Notes: generated by a model from the letters alone, not told the origin. A stretch of DNA of 64,000 bases from Subsaximicrobium wynnwilliamsii (GCF_007997225.1 NZ_VORM01000005.1:62001-126000); one strand, 5' to 3'. Positions 19,378 through 28,395 are shown, numbered from the stretch's first letter. Program-made: numbers and translations.

Positions 19378-20715
19378 AGTCCCGCAGATCTCGCGGATTG
19401 ACGCAGAAAAAACCACATCTGCTTCTTTTGGGTTGAGTCATAACGTATAAAAAATCTGCGAACATCTGCTCAATCAGCGGGAAACATTGACAATCGCAAA
19501 TGCTAATAAGTTCCGCAGATCTCGCGGATTGGCGCAGAAAAAACCACATCTGCTTCTTTTGGGTTGAGTCTTAACGTTAATAAAATCTGCGAACATCTGC
19601 GCAATCAGCGGGAAACATTGACAATCGCAAGTGCTACTAACTCCCGCAGATCTCGCGGATTTACGCAGAAAAAACCACATCTGCTTCTTTTGGGTTGAGT
19701 CTTAACGTTAATAAAATCTGCGAATATCTGCGTAATCAGCGGGAAACATTGACAATCGCAAATGCTAATAAGTCCCGCAGATCTCGCGGATTGGCGCAGA
19801 AAAAACCACATTTACTTCCTTTGGGTTGAGTCATAACGTATAAAAAGGCTGCGAATATCTGCGTAATCAGCTGGAAACATTGACAATCGCAAGTGCTAAT
19901 AAGTCCCGCAGATCTCGCGGATTTACGCAGAAAAAACCACATCTGCTTCTTTTGGGTTGAGTCTTAACGTTAATAAAATCTGCGAATATCTGCGTAATCA
20001 GCGGGAAACATTGACAATCGCAAATGCTACTAAGTCCCGCAGATCTCGCGGATTTACGCAGAAAAAACCACATCTGCTTCCTTTGGGTTGAGTCATAACG
20101 TATAAAAAGGCTGCGAATATCTGCGTAATCAGCGGGAAATATTGACAATCGCAAATGCTAATAAGTCCCGCAGATCTCCCGGATTGACGCAGAAAAAACC
20201 ACATTTACTTCCTTTGGGTTGAGTCTTAACGTATAAAAAGGCTGCGAATATCTGCGTAATCAGCGGGAAACATTGACAATCGCAAATGCTACTAAGTCCC
20301 GCAGATCTCCCGGATTGACGCAGAAAAAACCGGATCTGCTTCTTTTGGGTTGAGTCTTAACGTTAATAAAATCTGCGAACATCTGCGGAATCAGCGGGAA
20401 ACATTGACAATCGTAAATGCTAATAAATCCCGCAGATCTCGCGGATTTCCGCAGAAAAAACCACATCTGCTTCTTTTGGGTTGAGTCTTAACGTTAATAA
20501 AATATGCGTAATCAGCGGGAAACATTGACAATCGCAAATGCTAATAAATCCCGCAGATCTCGCGGATTGACGCAGAAAAACCACATCTGCTTCTTTTGGG
20601 TTGAGTCTTAACGTTGATAAAATCTGCGAACATCTGCGCAATCAGCGGGAAACATTGACAATCGCAAATGCTAATAAGTTCCGCAGATCTCGCGGATTTA
20701 CGCAGAAATAACAAC
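19378..20715. repeat. Family B tandem repeat array 2 (131-bp unit, about 11 copies)
   Basis: Eleven copies, the last partial. The word CCGCAGATCTCGCGG or a close variant occurs near 19382, 19513, 19644, 19775, 19905, 20037, 20167, 20298, 20430, 20551 and 20682. The period is 131 bp, with one copy about 10 bp shorter near 20430-20550. Unit order: CCGCAGATCTCGCGGATT, ACGCAGAAAAAACC, ACATCTGCTTC, GGGTTGAGTCTTAACG, AATCTGCGAACATCTGCG, CAATCAGCGGGAAACATT, GACAATCGCAAATGCTA. Neighbouring copies are nearly identical, showing recent amplification. Overlapping open frames (MWFFLRQSARSAG...) are repeat by-products, not genes. Confidence 0.95.
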
Positions 20716-20761
20716 TATACTTTTCGGGATGCGTTAAGCCTGTTACTCAAAATGAAACCAA

Positions 20762-21133
20762 TTAAACCGAATACGCTTTCAAAAGCTCCAACGAAACAAA
20801 TTTCAAAGCAAGGGCATGGGTCGCTTTTAAATCCACTGGTGGTGCGACATTGGCTTTTTCGGCTTGTTTCCAGCGGGAGACGCACAAACACCATTTGTCG
20901 CCGGGCTTTAATCCGGGGAAATTCCACTGCGGTACTGGAGTGATTAAATCATTCCCTTTTGATAAGGAATACTCTAGAAAGGCTTCCGTAACAATGGCAC
21001 AGACCACATGGGTTCCAAAATCGTCTGGCGTGGTATTACAAAACCCATCGCGTAAATACCCGGTCATAGGATCGCAAGAGCAGTTTTCCAAGGGTTCGCC
21101 TAAAACGTTTAAAGTTTGTTTTTTAGTGGTCAT
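20762..21133 (-). CDS. DUF2237 family protein
   Basis: The 123-residue protein starts at the ATG at 21133 (MTTKKQTLNVLGEPL), as family members do; the ATG at 21175 would add 14 unrelated residues. Signature blocks are all present: NVLGEPLENCS, DPMTGYLRDGFCNT, DDFGTHVVCAIVTEAFLEYS, GNDLITPVPQWNFPGLKPGDKWCLCVSRW and the alanine-rich C-terminal helix. DUF2237 proteins are small, soluble and widespread; their biochemical function is not known. The conserved cysteines and histidine could bind metal (inference). It is a single gene between the repeat array and the defence-like cassette. Confidence 0.88.
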   Translation of the reverse strand: MTTKKQTLNVLGEPLENCSCDPMTGYLRDGFCNTTPDDFGTHVVCAIVTEAFLEYSLSKGNDLITPVPQWNFPGLKPGDKWCLCVSRWKQAEKANVAPPVDLKATHALALKFVSLELLKAYSV

Positions 21134-21656
21134 GAGTGCTGTTTTATTGAGTACTGCAAAGATAAAGCTAATCATTATTTTAAGTAGAATGCCTGGTACT
21201 AAATATCATAATTTCGCCAACGTTCCATCTTTGTTATAAATAGCTTCATCCCGAGGTAAACCCTGCTATAAAATGTTCTATAATGTTCCGCGTAATGCAA
21301 TTTGAACTTAACTCACACGATTTCTATTTTTGAATTAAAGCGGTCCTAAATTTTCGTTGCTCGATGTGGGTAAAAGTGACGGTTGTTTCTATAAGTTATG
21401 GAAAATTTATGCTAAACAGTTGCTTCTGCACTTTTGATGAAATCGAATTTACAAGATTTATAAGCTCTCAGTTATCACATTGAAGATTAACGATTTCAAA
21501 TAAGAAATATATAAGTATGAGTAAATAGGAGTGGAGCGGGTAAACACGGTTTTTTCGAAGCGACGATAGGAGCACAGTGGAATGTGTGTGGAATGGTTTA
21601 TATTTGAATTAACATTCTAAGTTATTTCTATAACAAAACAGCAACTTAACCAAAAG
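21134..21656. other. AT-rich spacer before the defence-like cassette
   Basis: A 523-bp divergent intergenic region holding the promoters of the DUF2237 gene and the cassette at 21657. No repeat, tRNA or attachment site is recognisable. Base composition falls sharply in G+C towards 21600, which marks the likely left boundary of acquired DNA. Confidence 0.4.
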
Positions 21657-22061
21657 ATGATAGAAAATTTAAGGAAAGAATTTATTCAAGAAGCTAAAGC
21701 TGCGCCAAAATTATTTAAGGATTTAGCAAAAGTCGAACAATATATTGCTGAAAGTTATAAAACAAGAGCTCTTATAGAATTGATGCAAAATGCTGATGAT
21801 GCTGAAGCTTCTAAATTTGGAATACATAGTTTTAATAATGGATTTATTGTTGGAAATAACGGAAAACCATTTACGCAAAATGATGTCGAAGCATTATGTC
21901 GAAGTGGTTCATCAAATAAACATAGAGGAGGAGAAACAATTGGATATAGAGGTATTGGTTTTAAATCAGTTGTGAATATTGCTAATGTCGTAAACATAAT
22001 AAGTGGTAATTTTAAATTTAGCTTTGAAAGAAAAAAACGATACAAGCACTTGATAATATAA
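21657..22061 (+). CDS. GHKL ATPase domain, N-terminal fragment of a frameshifted gene
   Basis: These 134 residues are the N-terminal part of a sacsin/NO VEIN-type ATPase. The ATP-binding N motif is ALIELMQNADDAEAS (Asn45). The lid region follows: VGNNGKPFTQNDVEALCRSGSSNK and GYRGIGFKSVVNIAN. The frame breaks at a run of seven A (22031-22037). The last ~7 residues are out of frame and the true sequence continues in the -1 frame as TIQALDNIIDVPL. One extra A would give a 669-residue protein with the fragment ending at 23665. The gene opens an AT-rich plus-strand cassette of four genes. Whether it is broken or uses programmed frameshifting cannot be decided here. Confidence 0.75.
   Translation: MIENLRKEFIQEAKAAPKLFKDLAKVEQYIAESYKTRALIELMQNADDAEASKFGIHSFNNGFIVGNNGKPFTQNDVEALCRSGSSNKHRGGETIGYRGIGFKSVVNIANVVNIISGNFKFSFERKKRYKHLII
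22031..22037 (+). other. A7 frameshift site (possible -1 slippery heptamer)
   Basis: In the upstream frame the run reads A AAA AAA followed by CGA, the X XXY YYZ pattern for -1 slippage. Stepping back one base joins the ATPase fragment exactly to the downstream frame, which is open to 23665. Only a weak CAAG/CTTG stem follows, so a lost A (mutation or homopolymer sequencing error) is more likely than programmed frameshifting. Confidence 0.6.
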
Positions 22062-22180
22062 TAGATGTTCCTTTAATACGTATTCCTCATATATTTAGTA
22101 CAGAAGATATTGAATTAGAAAATCAAGTTTCTGAAATCATTAGCAAATTTAATTATAACACCGTTTTTGTTTTTGGTAAT

Positions 22181-23665
22181 GTGATTGAAGAAATTTCAAG
22201 AGAAGAGTTAAATAGTTTAGACAGAAGTTCTTTATTATTCTTAAAAAACTTGAACGAAGTACATATTGATTATAAAAATATACATAGAAACATATTTGTT
22301 AAGCATAATTATGATGAGAATAATGACGTTGTACAACTCATTGAAGACGAATTTGTTGATGAATGGAAAATTCAACATTTAGAAAATAATAAAACAGATT
22401 TAGTTGCTTATAAAGTAGAAAATGGAGTTATAGTTCCTGCTTTAAATGAAGAATCTGTAATACATTCCTTTACACCAACAAATGAATTCTCTGGTGCATT
22501 CCTTAAAATTAATGGTGATTATACAACAGATCCTTCTCGTAAATCTGTTGATATGGATGACTTATCAAAAAAGTCATATAATAATGCAGTAAAAATTATA
22601 GTTAAAAATATTGTAGATATTTTAAATGGAGACCTTTCAAAACAAGGTTTTTTTACACCATTTATAAACATTCAAACAACAGATTCAAACCGATTTAAAA
22701 ATTTATTATTCAATGCAATAGAAGAAAAATTAAAATCTGTTATTGATTCAATACGAATCAAACCAGATTGGTTGAATTTCGAAGATTATGAAAAAGTTAG
22801 TAAGAATGGAATAAAATCAATAAGCAAAAATTTAGTTTCTACTTATCCTGAAATATTTACTATTTTGAAATCATTAAATGCTAAAACATTAAGCATTAAG
22901 GATATTTTAAAGAATATTAATGATGTGAACTTATCCATAATTGGTTATGCAGAAGTCTATTCAAAGATAATTGCTCAATATAGATATGATTTAGATTTGA
23001 AAGTAATTGAACAATTAAAACAGTTAAGTTTATTCCCGACTAAAAATGGTGTTTTAAGCGCATTTCAGATTAGTAAGAGTAATGAATTAGATGATAATTT
23101 CATTAATTATTTAAACAACAATGTTGATGTAGCAGATGTGAAGTTGTTTTTTAAGAAAATGGAAACTGAATCTAATCAAAATGTAAGTATAGTTTCTGAT
23201 AAGAAAATTGAAGTCCAAAAGGCGATTGATGAAAATCCAACATTAAATAAACCATTTACTTTTAAAGTGGCACCTACAATAAAAAAATGGAGAAGTTCTG
23301 AAAAAAATGCACAAGAATATTTGAAAGCACTAAACGTTGCTTTGTCGGTAAAAGATGTAACAGAAGCTAATTTAGGTTATGATTTAGAAATGATGCTGCA
23401 TAATGGTAAAAGGATTTACATTGAAGTAAAAAGTGTAAACACTTTTTCAGAGCCTTTTAAAATTTCTAACAATGAGTATTCTAGTGCTCATAATTATGGT
23501 TCAGATTATTTTATCGCACTTGTCATAAATAATGATAACTTTAAAATAAAATTTGTACCTAACCCTATAAAGACTTTAAGTTTTGAAAAAAAATGTGAAC
23601 GTTGGTCTTGGTTTTGCGCAGAGTACTTAAATGAATTACAAGAAATAGATCAAATTATAAAGTAA
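22181..23665 (+). CDS. DUF3883 nuclease-like C-terminal part of the frameshifted GHKL ATPase gene
   Basis: The 494 residues from the first ATG in this frame (the frame is open from the A7 run at 22037) form the middle and C-terminal parts of the same protein. The middle is helical with no recognised domain. The last ~115 residues match DUF3883, a PD-(D/E)XK-like fold: ANLGYDLEM with the aspartate at 23381, YIEVKS giving E-x-K at 23423-23431, then ISNNEYSSA and YFIALVINN. The ATPase-DUF3883 pairing is known from plant NO VEIN and bacterial relatives; nuclease activity is inferred from the motif. The next gene follows 3 bp after the stop. Confidence 0.78.
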   Translation: MIEEISREELNSLDRSSLLFLKNLNEVHIDYKNIHRNIFVKHNYDENNDVVQLIEDEFVDEWKIQHLENNKTDLVAYKVENGVIVPALNEESVIHSFTPTNEFSGAFLKINGDYTTDPSRKSVDMDDLSKKSYNNAVKIIVKNIVDILNGDLSKQGFFTPFINIQTTDSNRFKNLLFNAIEEKLKSVIDSIRIKPDWLNFEDYEKVSKNGIKSISKNLVSTYPEIFTILKSLNAKTLSIKDILKNINDVNLSIIGYAEVYSKIIAQYRYDLDLKVIEQLKQLSLFPTKNGVLSAFQISKSNELDDNFINYLNNNVDVADVKLFFKKMETESNQNVSIVSDKKIEVQKAIDENPTLNKPFTFKVAPTIKKWRSSEKNAQEYLKALNVALSVKDVTEANLGYDLEMMLHNGKRIYIEVKSVNTFSEPFKISNNEYSSAHNYGSDYFIALVINNDNFKIKFVPNPIKTLSFEKKCERWSWFCAEYLNELQEIDQIIK

Positions 23666-23668
23666 AAT

Positions 23669-24133
23669 ATGGTACCAGTCAAAGAAGCAATTAATAGTGG
23701 TTCATGGTTACATTGTGAATGTAACGATTACGATAGACTAATTAAATTTAGATTAAAAATAAGCTCTTTTAGAAAATTGGTTCTTACTGAAATTGATAAT
23801 CCTGACAAAATAGGTACAATTGATGAAGGTGCTATGTTATGGCTAATGCAGATTGAATTTATTAACCTCACAAAAGATCCAATACATCCACGATATGGCC
23901 CACCATATTTATTATTAATAGACCAAGATGGATTTCGCTTTCATATTTTTGAAGATGGTCATTTAGAAAGTGGTTCTCAATTTAGTAAAACTTCAGGAAT
24001 GCATAGGTTTGGTTATACAGAGTTAATACCTAAAATTAAAGCCGTTGGTTCCATTGTATTTCAATTACCTGATGATGCTGACGCAGAATATTCTATTTCA
24101 ATTAAAAATAACGGTGTAGTGCAAGAAATATAA
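23669..24133 (+). CDS. Cassette protein, paralogue 1 (DUF4352/Ig-like fold suspected)
   Basis: A 154-residue soluble protein with no signal peptide, starting 3 bp after the DUF3883 stop. It is clearly related to the next gene over its whole length. Shared blocks: MVP(V/I)KEAI.SGSWL, F(R)KL, (M/V)LWLM.IE, DGHL, KTSG, the LPKIK-type turn with SIVFQLPDD and the ending NG(V/I)VQE. The pattern of alternating hydrophobic strands, with a D-x-D-G-F-x-F hairpin and a late VFQLPDD strand, resembles telokin-like Ig domains such as DUF4352. That fold call is my inference. I know no function. It may be a specificity or sensor subunit of the cassette. Confidence 0.75.
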   Translation: MVPVKEAINSGSWLHCECNDYDRLIKFRLKISSFRKLVLTEIDNPDKIGTIDEGAMLWLMQIEFINLTKDPIHPRYGPPYLLLIDQDGFRFHIFEDGHLESGSQFSKTSGMHRFGYTELIPKIKAVGSIVFQLPDDADAEYSISIKNNGVVQEI

Positions 24134-24201
24134 ATATATTATAGTTTTGTGTTAAAAATTTAAATAAATGACAAGAAATAAATCAAATTATACAGTAAAA
24201 T

Positions 24202-24669
24202 ATGGTTCCAATTAAAGAGGCAATAACCAGTGGTTCATGGTTACAATGTGAAAAAAGGAATAACTTGTTTGAAGCTAATCAATTTCGCATAAAAGTGAAT
24301 TCTTTTAGAAAATTAAACCTTTCTGAAATAGATGAGCCTGAAGAAATAAATGATTTAGAAAATAGCGCTGTTTTATGGCTTATGAATATTGAAGTTGTTA
24401 ACTTAAATAAAGAACCTACAAAAACACATAATAATGTTTATGGTTTAAAATTAGTTGATAATGATGATTTTATATTTCCTGTTTTCCTAGATGGCCATCT
24501 TAATTGCTTTTCAGATTTTGCTAAAACTAGTGGTTTAAAGAGGTTTTATGCTGGAACTATTTTGCCAAAGATAAAAACTTTAGGCAGCCTTGTTTTTCAA
24601 TTACCTGACGATGACGATGCTGAATACTTTATTTCATTAGAAGATAATGGTATTGTACAAGAGGTATAA
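24202..24669 (+). CDS. Cassette protein, paralogue 2 (DUF4352/Ig-like fold suspected)
   Basis: A 155-residue paralogue of the preceding gene, roughly 45% identical by eye, with matching length and no gaps larger than a few residues. The duplication includes the leader: both genes have AGTAAAATATGGT across the start codon. Differences cluster in residues 17-27 and 60-100, the segments facing outside in an Ig-like fold. The 68-bp spacer between the two copies is AT-rich and may be remnant leader. The next gene starts 3 bp after the stop, so all four genes form one transcription unit. Function unknown. Confidence 0.75.
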   Translation: MVPIKEAITSGSWLQCEKRNNLFEANQFRIKVNSFRKLNLSEIDEPEEINDLENSAVLWLMNIEVVNLNKEPTKTHNNVYGLKLVDNDDFIFPVFLDGHLNCFSDFAKTSGLKRFYAGTILPKIKTLGSLVFQLPDDDDAEYFISLEDNGIVQEV

Positions 24670-24671
24670 AT

Positions 24672-25430
24672 ATGGAAAGTAAATTTAATCTTGACTCATT
24701 CTTAAAACTTTCAGATGCTGCTAACTTTTATCTTGAAGAATCATTCAAATATGTTAATGAAATATTTACTAAAGATTTAGAAAAATTAGTACTTGTTGAA
24801 CAATTAAAGGATGTGCAATTTAGTGAAGAAGATTTAAAACTTATTGAAGAAGGAGGTATTCCAAAGGGTTCTATTACTTATTTAAGAAGTGACAAAAGAT
24901 TAGTTCAATTTCTTACTGTCGAAACGCTTAATGAAATTTTAAATGCACATAATGAAGTTAATGAGATAGTATCTAATAAAAAACCAAAGATTCCAAAAAA
25001 GCATGTAATAAAAAGTATTCAAATATTAGGTCATATTTCTAATTTGGCTCTTTTTGTTGAAGTCCTTACTAATAGACACTTATTATTTTTAAATCATAAT
25101 GATATTATTGATAATTTTGTCTACAACCAATTATCTGAAGGCAAAATTCTCAACATTATAATTTTTATTTGTAGAGATGAACTAGAAAACGGAAGTATTA
25201 AGTTAGATTCTATTAAACACTTATTTAGGCATAGAAATAAAGCAGTTCATCATACTCCTAAAAATGCTGATGAATTAAAAGTAAAAGTTGAAGATTTATT
25301 TCAAATTTGGAATCAAATAATAAAACTTATTGCTATATATGAAGATAGAGAGAAGTTCAATGAAAATAAGTTTTCTACTAAATTAAAGGTAGAAAAAGGA
25401 ATAATCCAAGATTCTTACATTTTTTTCTGA
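24672..25430 (+). CDS. Helical protein with HEPN-type RNxxxH motif
   Basis: The 252 residues are nearly all helical and lack signal peptide or membrane segments. Near the C-terminus HLFRHRNKAVHHTPKN contains R188-N-K-A-V-H193, the RNxxxH motif of HEPN ribonucleases and toxins, preceded by a long helix and followed by a final helix, as in that fold. The N-terminal half (residues 1-110) shows no known domain. HEPN proteins often act as RNases in abortive-infection and toxin-antitoxin systems. Its place as the last gene of a cassette with an ATPase-nuclease fits such a role. This is inference from one motif and context. Confidence 0.65.
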   Translation: MESKFNLDSFLKLSDAANFYLEESFKYVNEIFTKDLEKLVLVEQLKDVQFSEEDLKLIEEGGIPKGSITYLRSDKRLVQFLTVETLNEILNAHNEVNEIVSNKKPKIPKKHVIKSIQILGHISNLALFVEVLTNRHLLFLNHNDIIDNFVYNQLSEGKILNIIIFICRDELENGSIKLDSIKHLFRHRNKAVHHTPKNADELKVKVEDLFQIWNQIIKLIAIYEDREKFNENKFSTKLKVEKGIIQDSYIFF

Positions 25431-25980
25431 CCACGTAAAAATTTATTTAATATATTAGGAGAGAGGTTACGAATTTTTAACAAACAGTAGGTCGTTAAAT
25501 GGCTGTTACATAATTGCTATCGATATTGATCTAAAGGCATCACATCTGCAACTATGTAAAATAGAACAGAAAAAGATCTATCATCTATTTACTTCTATTT
25601 GTCCTATAATTTATATTATGTAAAATAGAATTGTTTCGAATCCTATTCCCGTCCATACACTATCTTCACTCCGAATTAACCGGAGCCTTGCTCCTCATTA
25701 TAGTATTCGATGTCTATTTTACCGTATTTAAATGAACGATCCTTAAGACAACTAAATGACGATAAATATAAAATGAAATATATCGATTTCATTTCTATAC
25801 TTTTTATATATTTATATTCTCCCTAAAAACTGAATATTAGTCTATTAGTATTTGTTAAGCTTTGTCCAATACTAATTTATTGGATGTAAAATTGCAAAAA
25901 AAGGTATTTATAAACCTTCCAATCATTAGCTCAGTCCCAAGTTCAATTAAAATAACCTGCATCATTTGAAACCTGTTATT
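25431..25980. other. Spacer between the defence-like cassette and the S9 peptidase
   Basis: About 550 bp without a gene. TATGTAAAATAGAA occurs twice (near 25553 and 25617), and its reverse complement TTCTATTTTACATAA occurs near 28972 at the edge of family A array 2. A CTCCG/CGGAG stem lies near 25669-25685. The right boundary of the AT-rich cassette probably lies here. Confidence 0.4.
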
Positions 25981-28260
25981 ATGAAAAACAAGATCTTGGG
26001 ATTAGTTACCTTATTCCTCATTAGTGCCTTCAACATCAGTGAGGCACAAGACATTCAAGGATCCTTCAAGGGTATTTTGGATGTTCAAGGCAACGAACTG
26101 CCAATTACCTTAAACATTTCAAAAAGCAACGACGACCTCTCAACCACGATTGATAGTCCTGCTCAAGGCGCCATTGGTATCCCTACCGATGCCACCACTT
26201 GGGAAGATAATGTGCTTACCGTTACTGCCAGTCAACTGGGGCTCAAATACGTTGCGACCCTCAACGATCAAACCTTAACCGGAACCTTTTATCAAGGTGG
26301 CGCCGAACTGCCATTAATCCTGGAAAAATTTGATAAAAAGATTCCTGGGGATACCTCCCTCCCAACTTCCGATGAAGAATTGGAAGCCTTGGCCAATTGG
26401 GACACAACCTCCTACAAATATGAGGTTAAGGATTTCTTTGCCAAACCCAAAGCGCGTAGTTTTAGTTTTTCGCCCGACGGCAAGTTTTTGTCTTACCGCG
26501 AAAAAGATGAGAACGGCAAAAACCATATCTATGTCAAAAACCTTGCAACCAATGCCATTTCTCGTGCTATTGAGGAAAAAGAAGAACTCATTCGTGCTTA
26601 TGGTTGGGCCAATAATGAGCGTCTATTTTTTGTAATGGATAAAGGCGGTAATGAAAATTACCACCTGTTTGCCGTCGACCTTGATGGTTCCAGTCTCAAG
26701 GAACTAACTCCCTTTGATGGCGTGCGTGTGGAACCGTTGGAAGAGCTTAAAGATGATAAAAACCACATGATCATTTCTATGAATAAGAATAATCCGCAAA
26801 TTTTTGAACCTTTTAAAATCAATATCAATACCGGAGAAATTACCCAATTATTCAAAAACGAAGATCCTGCCAATCCAATAATGAACTATGCCTTTGACAA
26901 AGATGGAAATTTACGTGGCTATGTAAAATTAAGAAATGGCGTGAATACCGACTATTATTATACCCTTGATGGTAAAACCTACGATAAGTTTAAGGAGTTG
27001 AGCTGGAAGGATACGTTCTCCCCTGTGTCTTTTAACTATACCACCGAGAATCCAGATGATGCCTATGTGATTTCAAATTTAGAGAGTGATAAAAGCCAAA
27101 TTATTTTATATGATTTCAAGGCAGATAAGGTCATTGAGACGCTATTTAAAAATGAAAATTATGATGCGAGCGGCTTAAGTTTGTCAAGAAATCGTAATTA
27201 TGAATTGGATTATTTCAGTTATGAAGGCGAAAAAGAAATAATTGTTCCTGTGAGTGACTATTATAAAAAGCTCCATGCTAAAATCACAAGCAAATTTCCA
27301 AATTACAATTATTCCATTGCCGATGTTACCGACGACGAAAGTAAATATTTAATTTTGATCCAAAGTGACAAACTCTATGGCACCTATTATAGTTATGATG
27401 CTATAAATGACAGCTTCGAATTATTGTACGACCTCATGCCACAGCTTAAGGAAAAAGATATGGCCGAGATGCGCCCTATCAGTTTTAAGAGCCGTGATGG
27501 CAAGACCATCAATGGTTATATCACGCTACCAAAAGCAGCTATCGATGGACAACAAGTACCATTAATTGTGAATCCCCATGGTGGTCCGCAGGGTGTTCGT
27601 GATTCTTGGGGCTTCAATCCCGAAACACAATTGTTTGCAAGTCGCGGGTATGCCACGCTTCAGGTCAACTTTAGAATTTCTGGCGGTTATGGTAAGGAGT
27701 TTCTAGAATCTGGTTTCAAACAGATTGGCCGCAAAGCCATGGATGATGTTGAAGATGGTGTGGAATACGTCATAGAACAGGGCTGGGTAGATAAAGACAA
27801 GGTGGCCATTTATGGAGGTAGTCACGGCGGTTATGCCGTTTTACGTGGCATGACGAAAACGCCAGACCTTTACAGTTGCGGTGTTGATTATGTTGGGGTT
27901 TCAAATCTTTTTACCTTTATGAATACCGTTCCTGCATATTGGAAGCCAATGCTGCCCATTCTGAAGGACATTTGGTACGATGAATCCATTCCGGAAGAAA
28001 AAGCGATCATGACCGAGGTGTCGCCTGTCTTTAACATTGATAAACTCAAAAAACCTTTATTGGTCATCCAAGGTGCCAATGATCCCAGGGTCAATATCGA
28101 TGAATCCGATCAAATTGTAAGGGCTTTGCGCGCTAAAGGATTTGATGTGCCGTATATGGTAAAATACGATGAAGGTCATGGATTTGGCAAAGAAGAAAAC
28201 CAGTTGCAATTATACCGCACCATGATGGGATTTTTTGCCAAACATCTTAGCAGTGAATAA
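25981..28260 (+). CDS. Secreted S9-family peptidase (prolyl oligopeptidase type)
   Basis: From the ATG at 25981 the product has 759 residues; a TTG five codons upstream is a poor alternative. A signal peptide (1-23, ending ISEAQ) suggests periplasmic location. An N-terminal ~120-residue lipocalin-like segment precedes the beta-propeller. The C-terminal alpha/beta-hydrolase has the oxyanion strand VNPHGGPQG, nucleophile YGGSHGGY (Ser614), Asp701 in QGANDPRVN and His733 in DEGHGFG. These are the catalytic triad of the S9C-like acylaminoacyl/dipeptidyl peptidase group. It probably degrades peptides for uptake. It is a single gene followed by a strong terminator at 28396. Confidence 0.92.
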   Translation: MKNKILGLVTLFLISAFNISEAQDIQGSFKGILDVQGNELPITLNISKSNDDLSTTIDSPAQGAIGIPTDATTWEDNVLTVTASQLGLKYVATLNDQTLTGTFYQGGAELPLILEKFDKKIPGDTSLPTSDEELEALANWDTTSYKYEVKDFFAKPKARSFSFSPDGKFLSYREKDENGKNHIYVKNLATNAISRAIEEKEELIRAYGWANNERLFFVMDKGGNENYHLFAVDLDGSSLKELTPFDGVRVEPLEELKDDKNHMIISMNKNNPQIFEPFKININTGEITQLFKNEDPANPIMNYAFDKDGNLRGYVKLRNGVNTDYYYTLDGKTYDKFKELSWKDTFSPVSFNYTTENPDDAYVISNLESDKSQIILYDFKADKVIETLFKNENYDASGLSLSRNRNYELDYFSYEGEKEIIVPVSDYYKKLHAKITSKFPNYNYSIADVTDDESKYLILIQSDKLYGTYYSYDAINDSFELLYDLMPQLKEKDMAEMRPISFKSRDGKTINGYITLPKAAIDGQQVPLIVNPHGGPQGVRDSWGFNPETQLFASRGYATLQVNFRISGGYGKEFLESGFKQIGRKAMDDVEDGVEYVIEQGWVDKDKVAIYGGSHGGYAVLRGMTKTPDLYSCGVDYVGVSNLFTFMNTVPAYWKPMLPILKDIWYDESIPEEKAIMTEVSPVFNIDKLKKPLLVIQGANDPRVNIDESDQIVRALRAKGFDVPYMVKYDEGHGFGKEENQLQLYRTMMGFFAKHLSSE

Positions 28261-28395
28261 GTCACAACCACTAAAAGGCTAAATGGCATAGAAGCAGAAA
28301 CAACTGTAGGCAATTACATTTTGTATTAGGAAGCCTTTGTCTCTTTCTGGAAAACTCCACTGGCATATCACTAAGCGCATTTGGATTAATACAAA

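Noticed and set aside
19322-20641. Chain of open frames of 68-95 residues (MWFFLRQSARSAG...) on the minus strand
   Set aside because: Each is the same family B unit read in a frame without stops; they repeat every 131 bp and have no protein-like features.
19378-20715. Possible CRISPR array
   Set aside because: The repeated unit is 131 bp with no alternation of short repeats and unique spacers, and no cas gene is nearby.
20668-21239. Plus-strand frames opposite the DUF2237 gene
   Set aside because: They are antisense to a well-supported gene with all family motifs.
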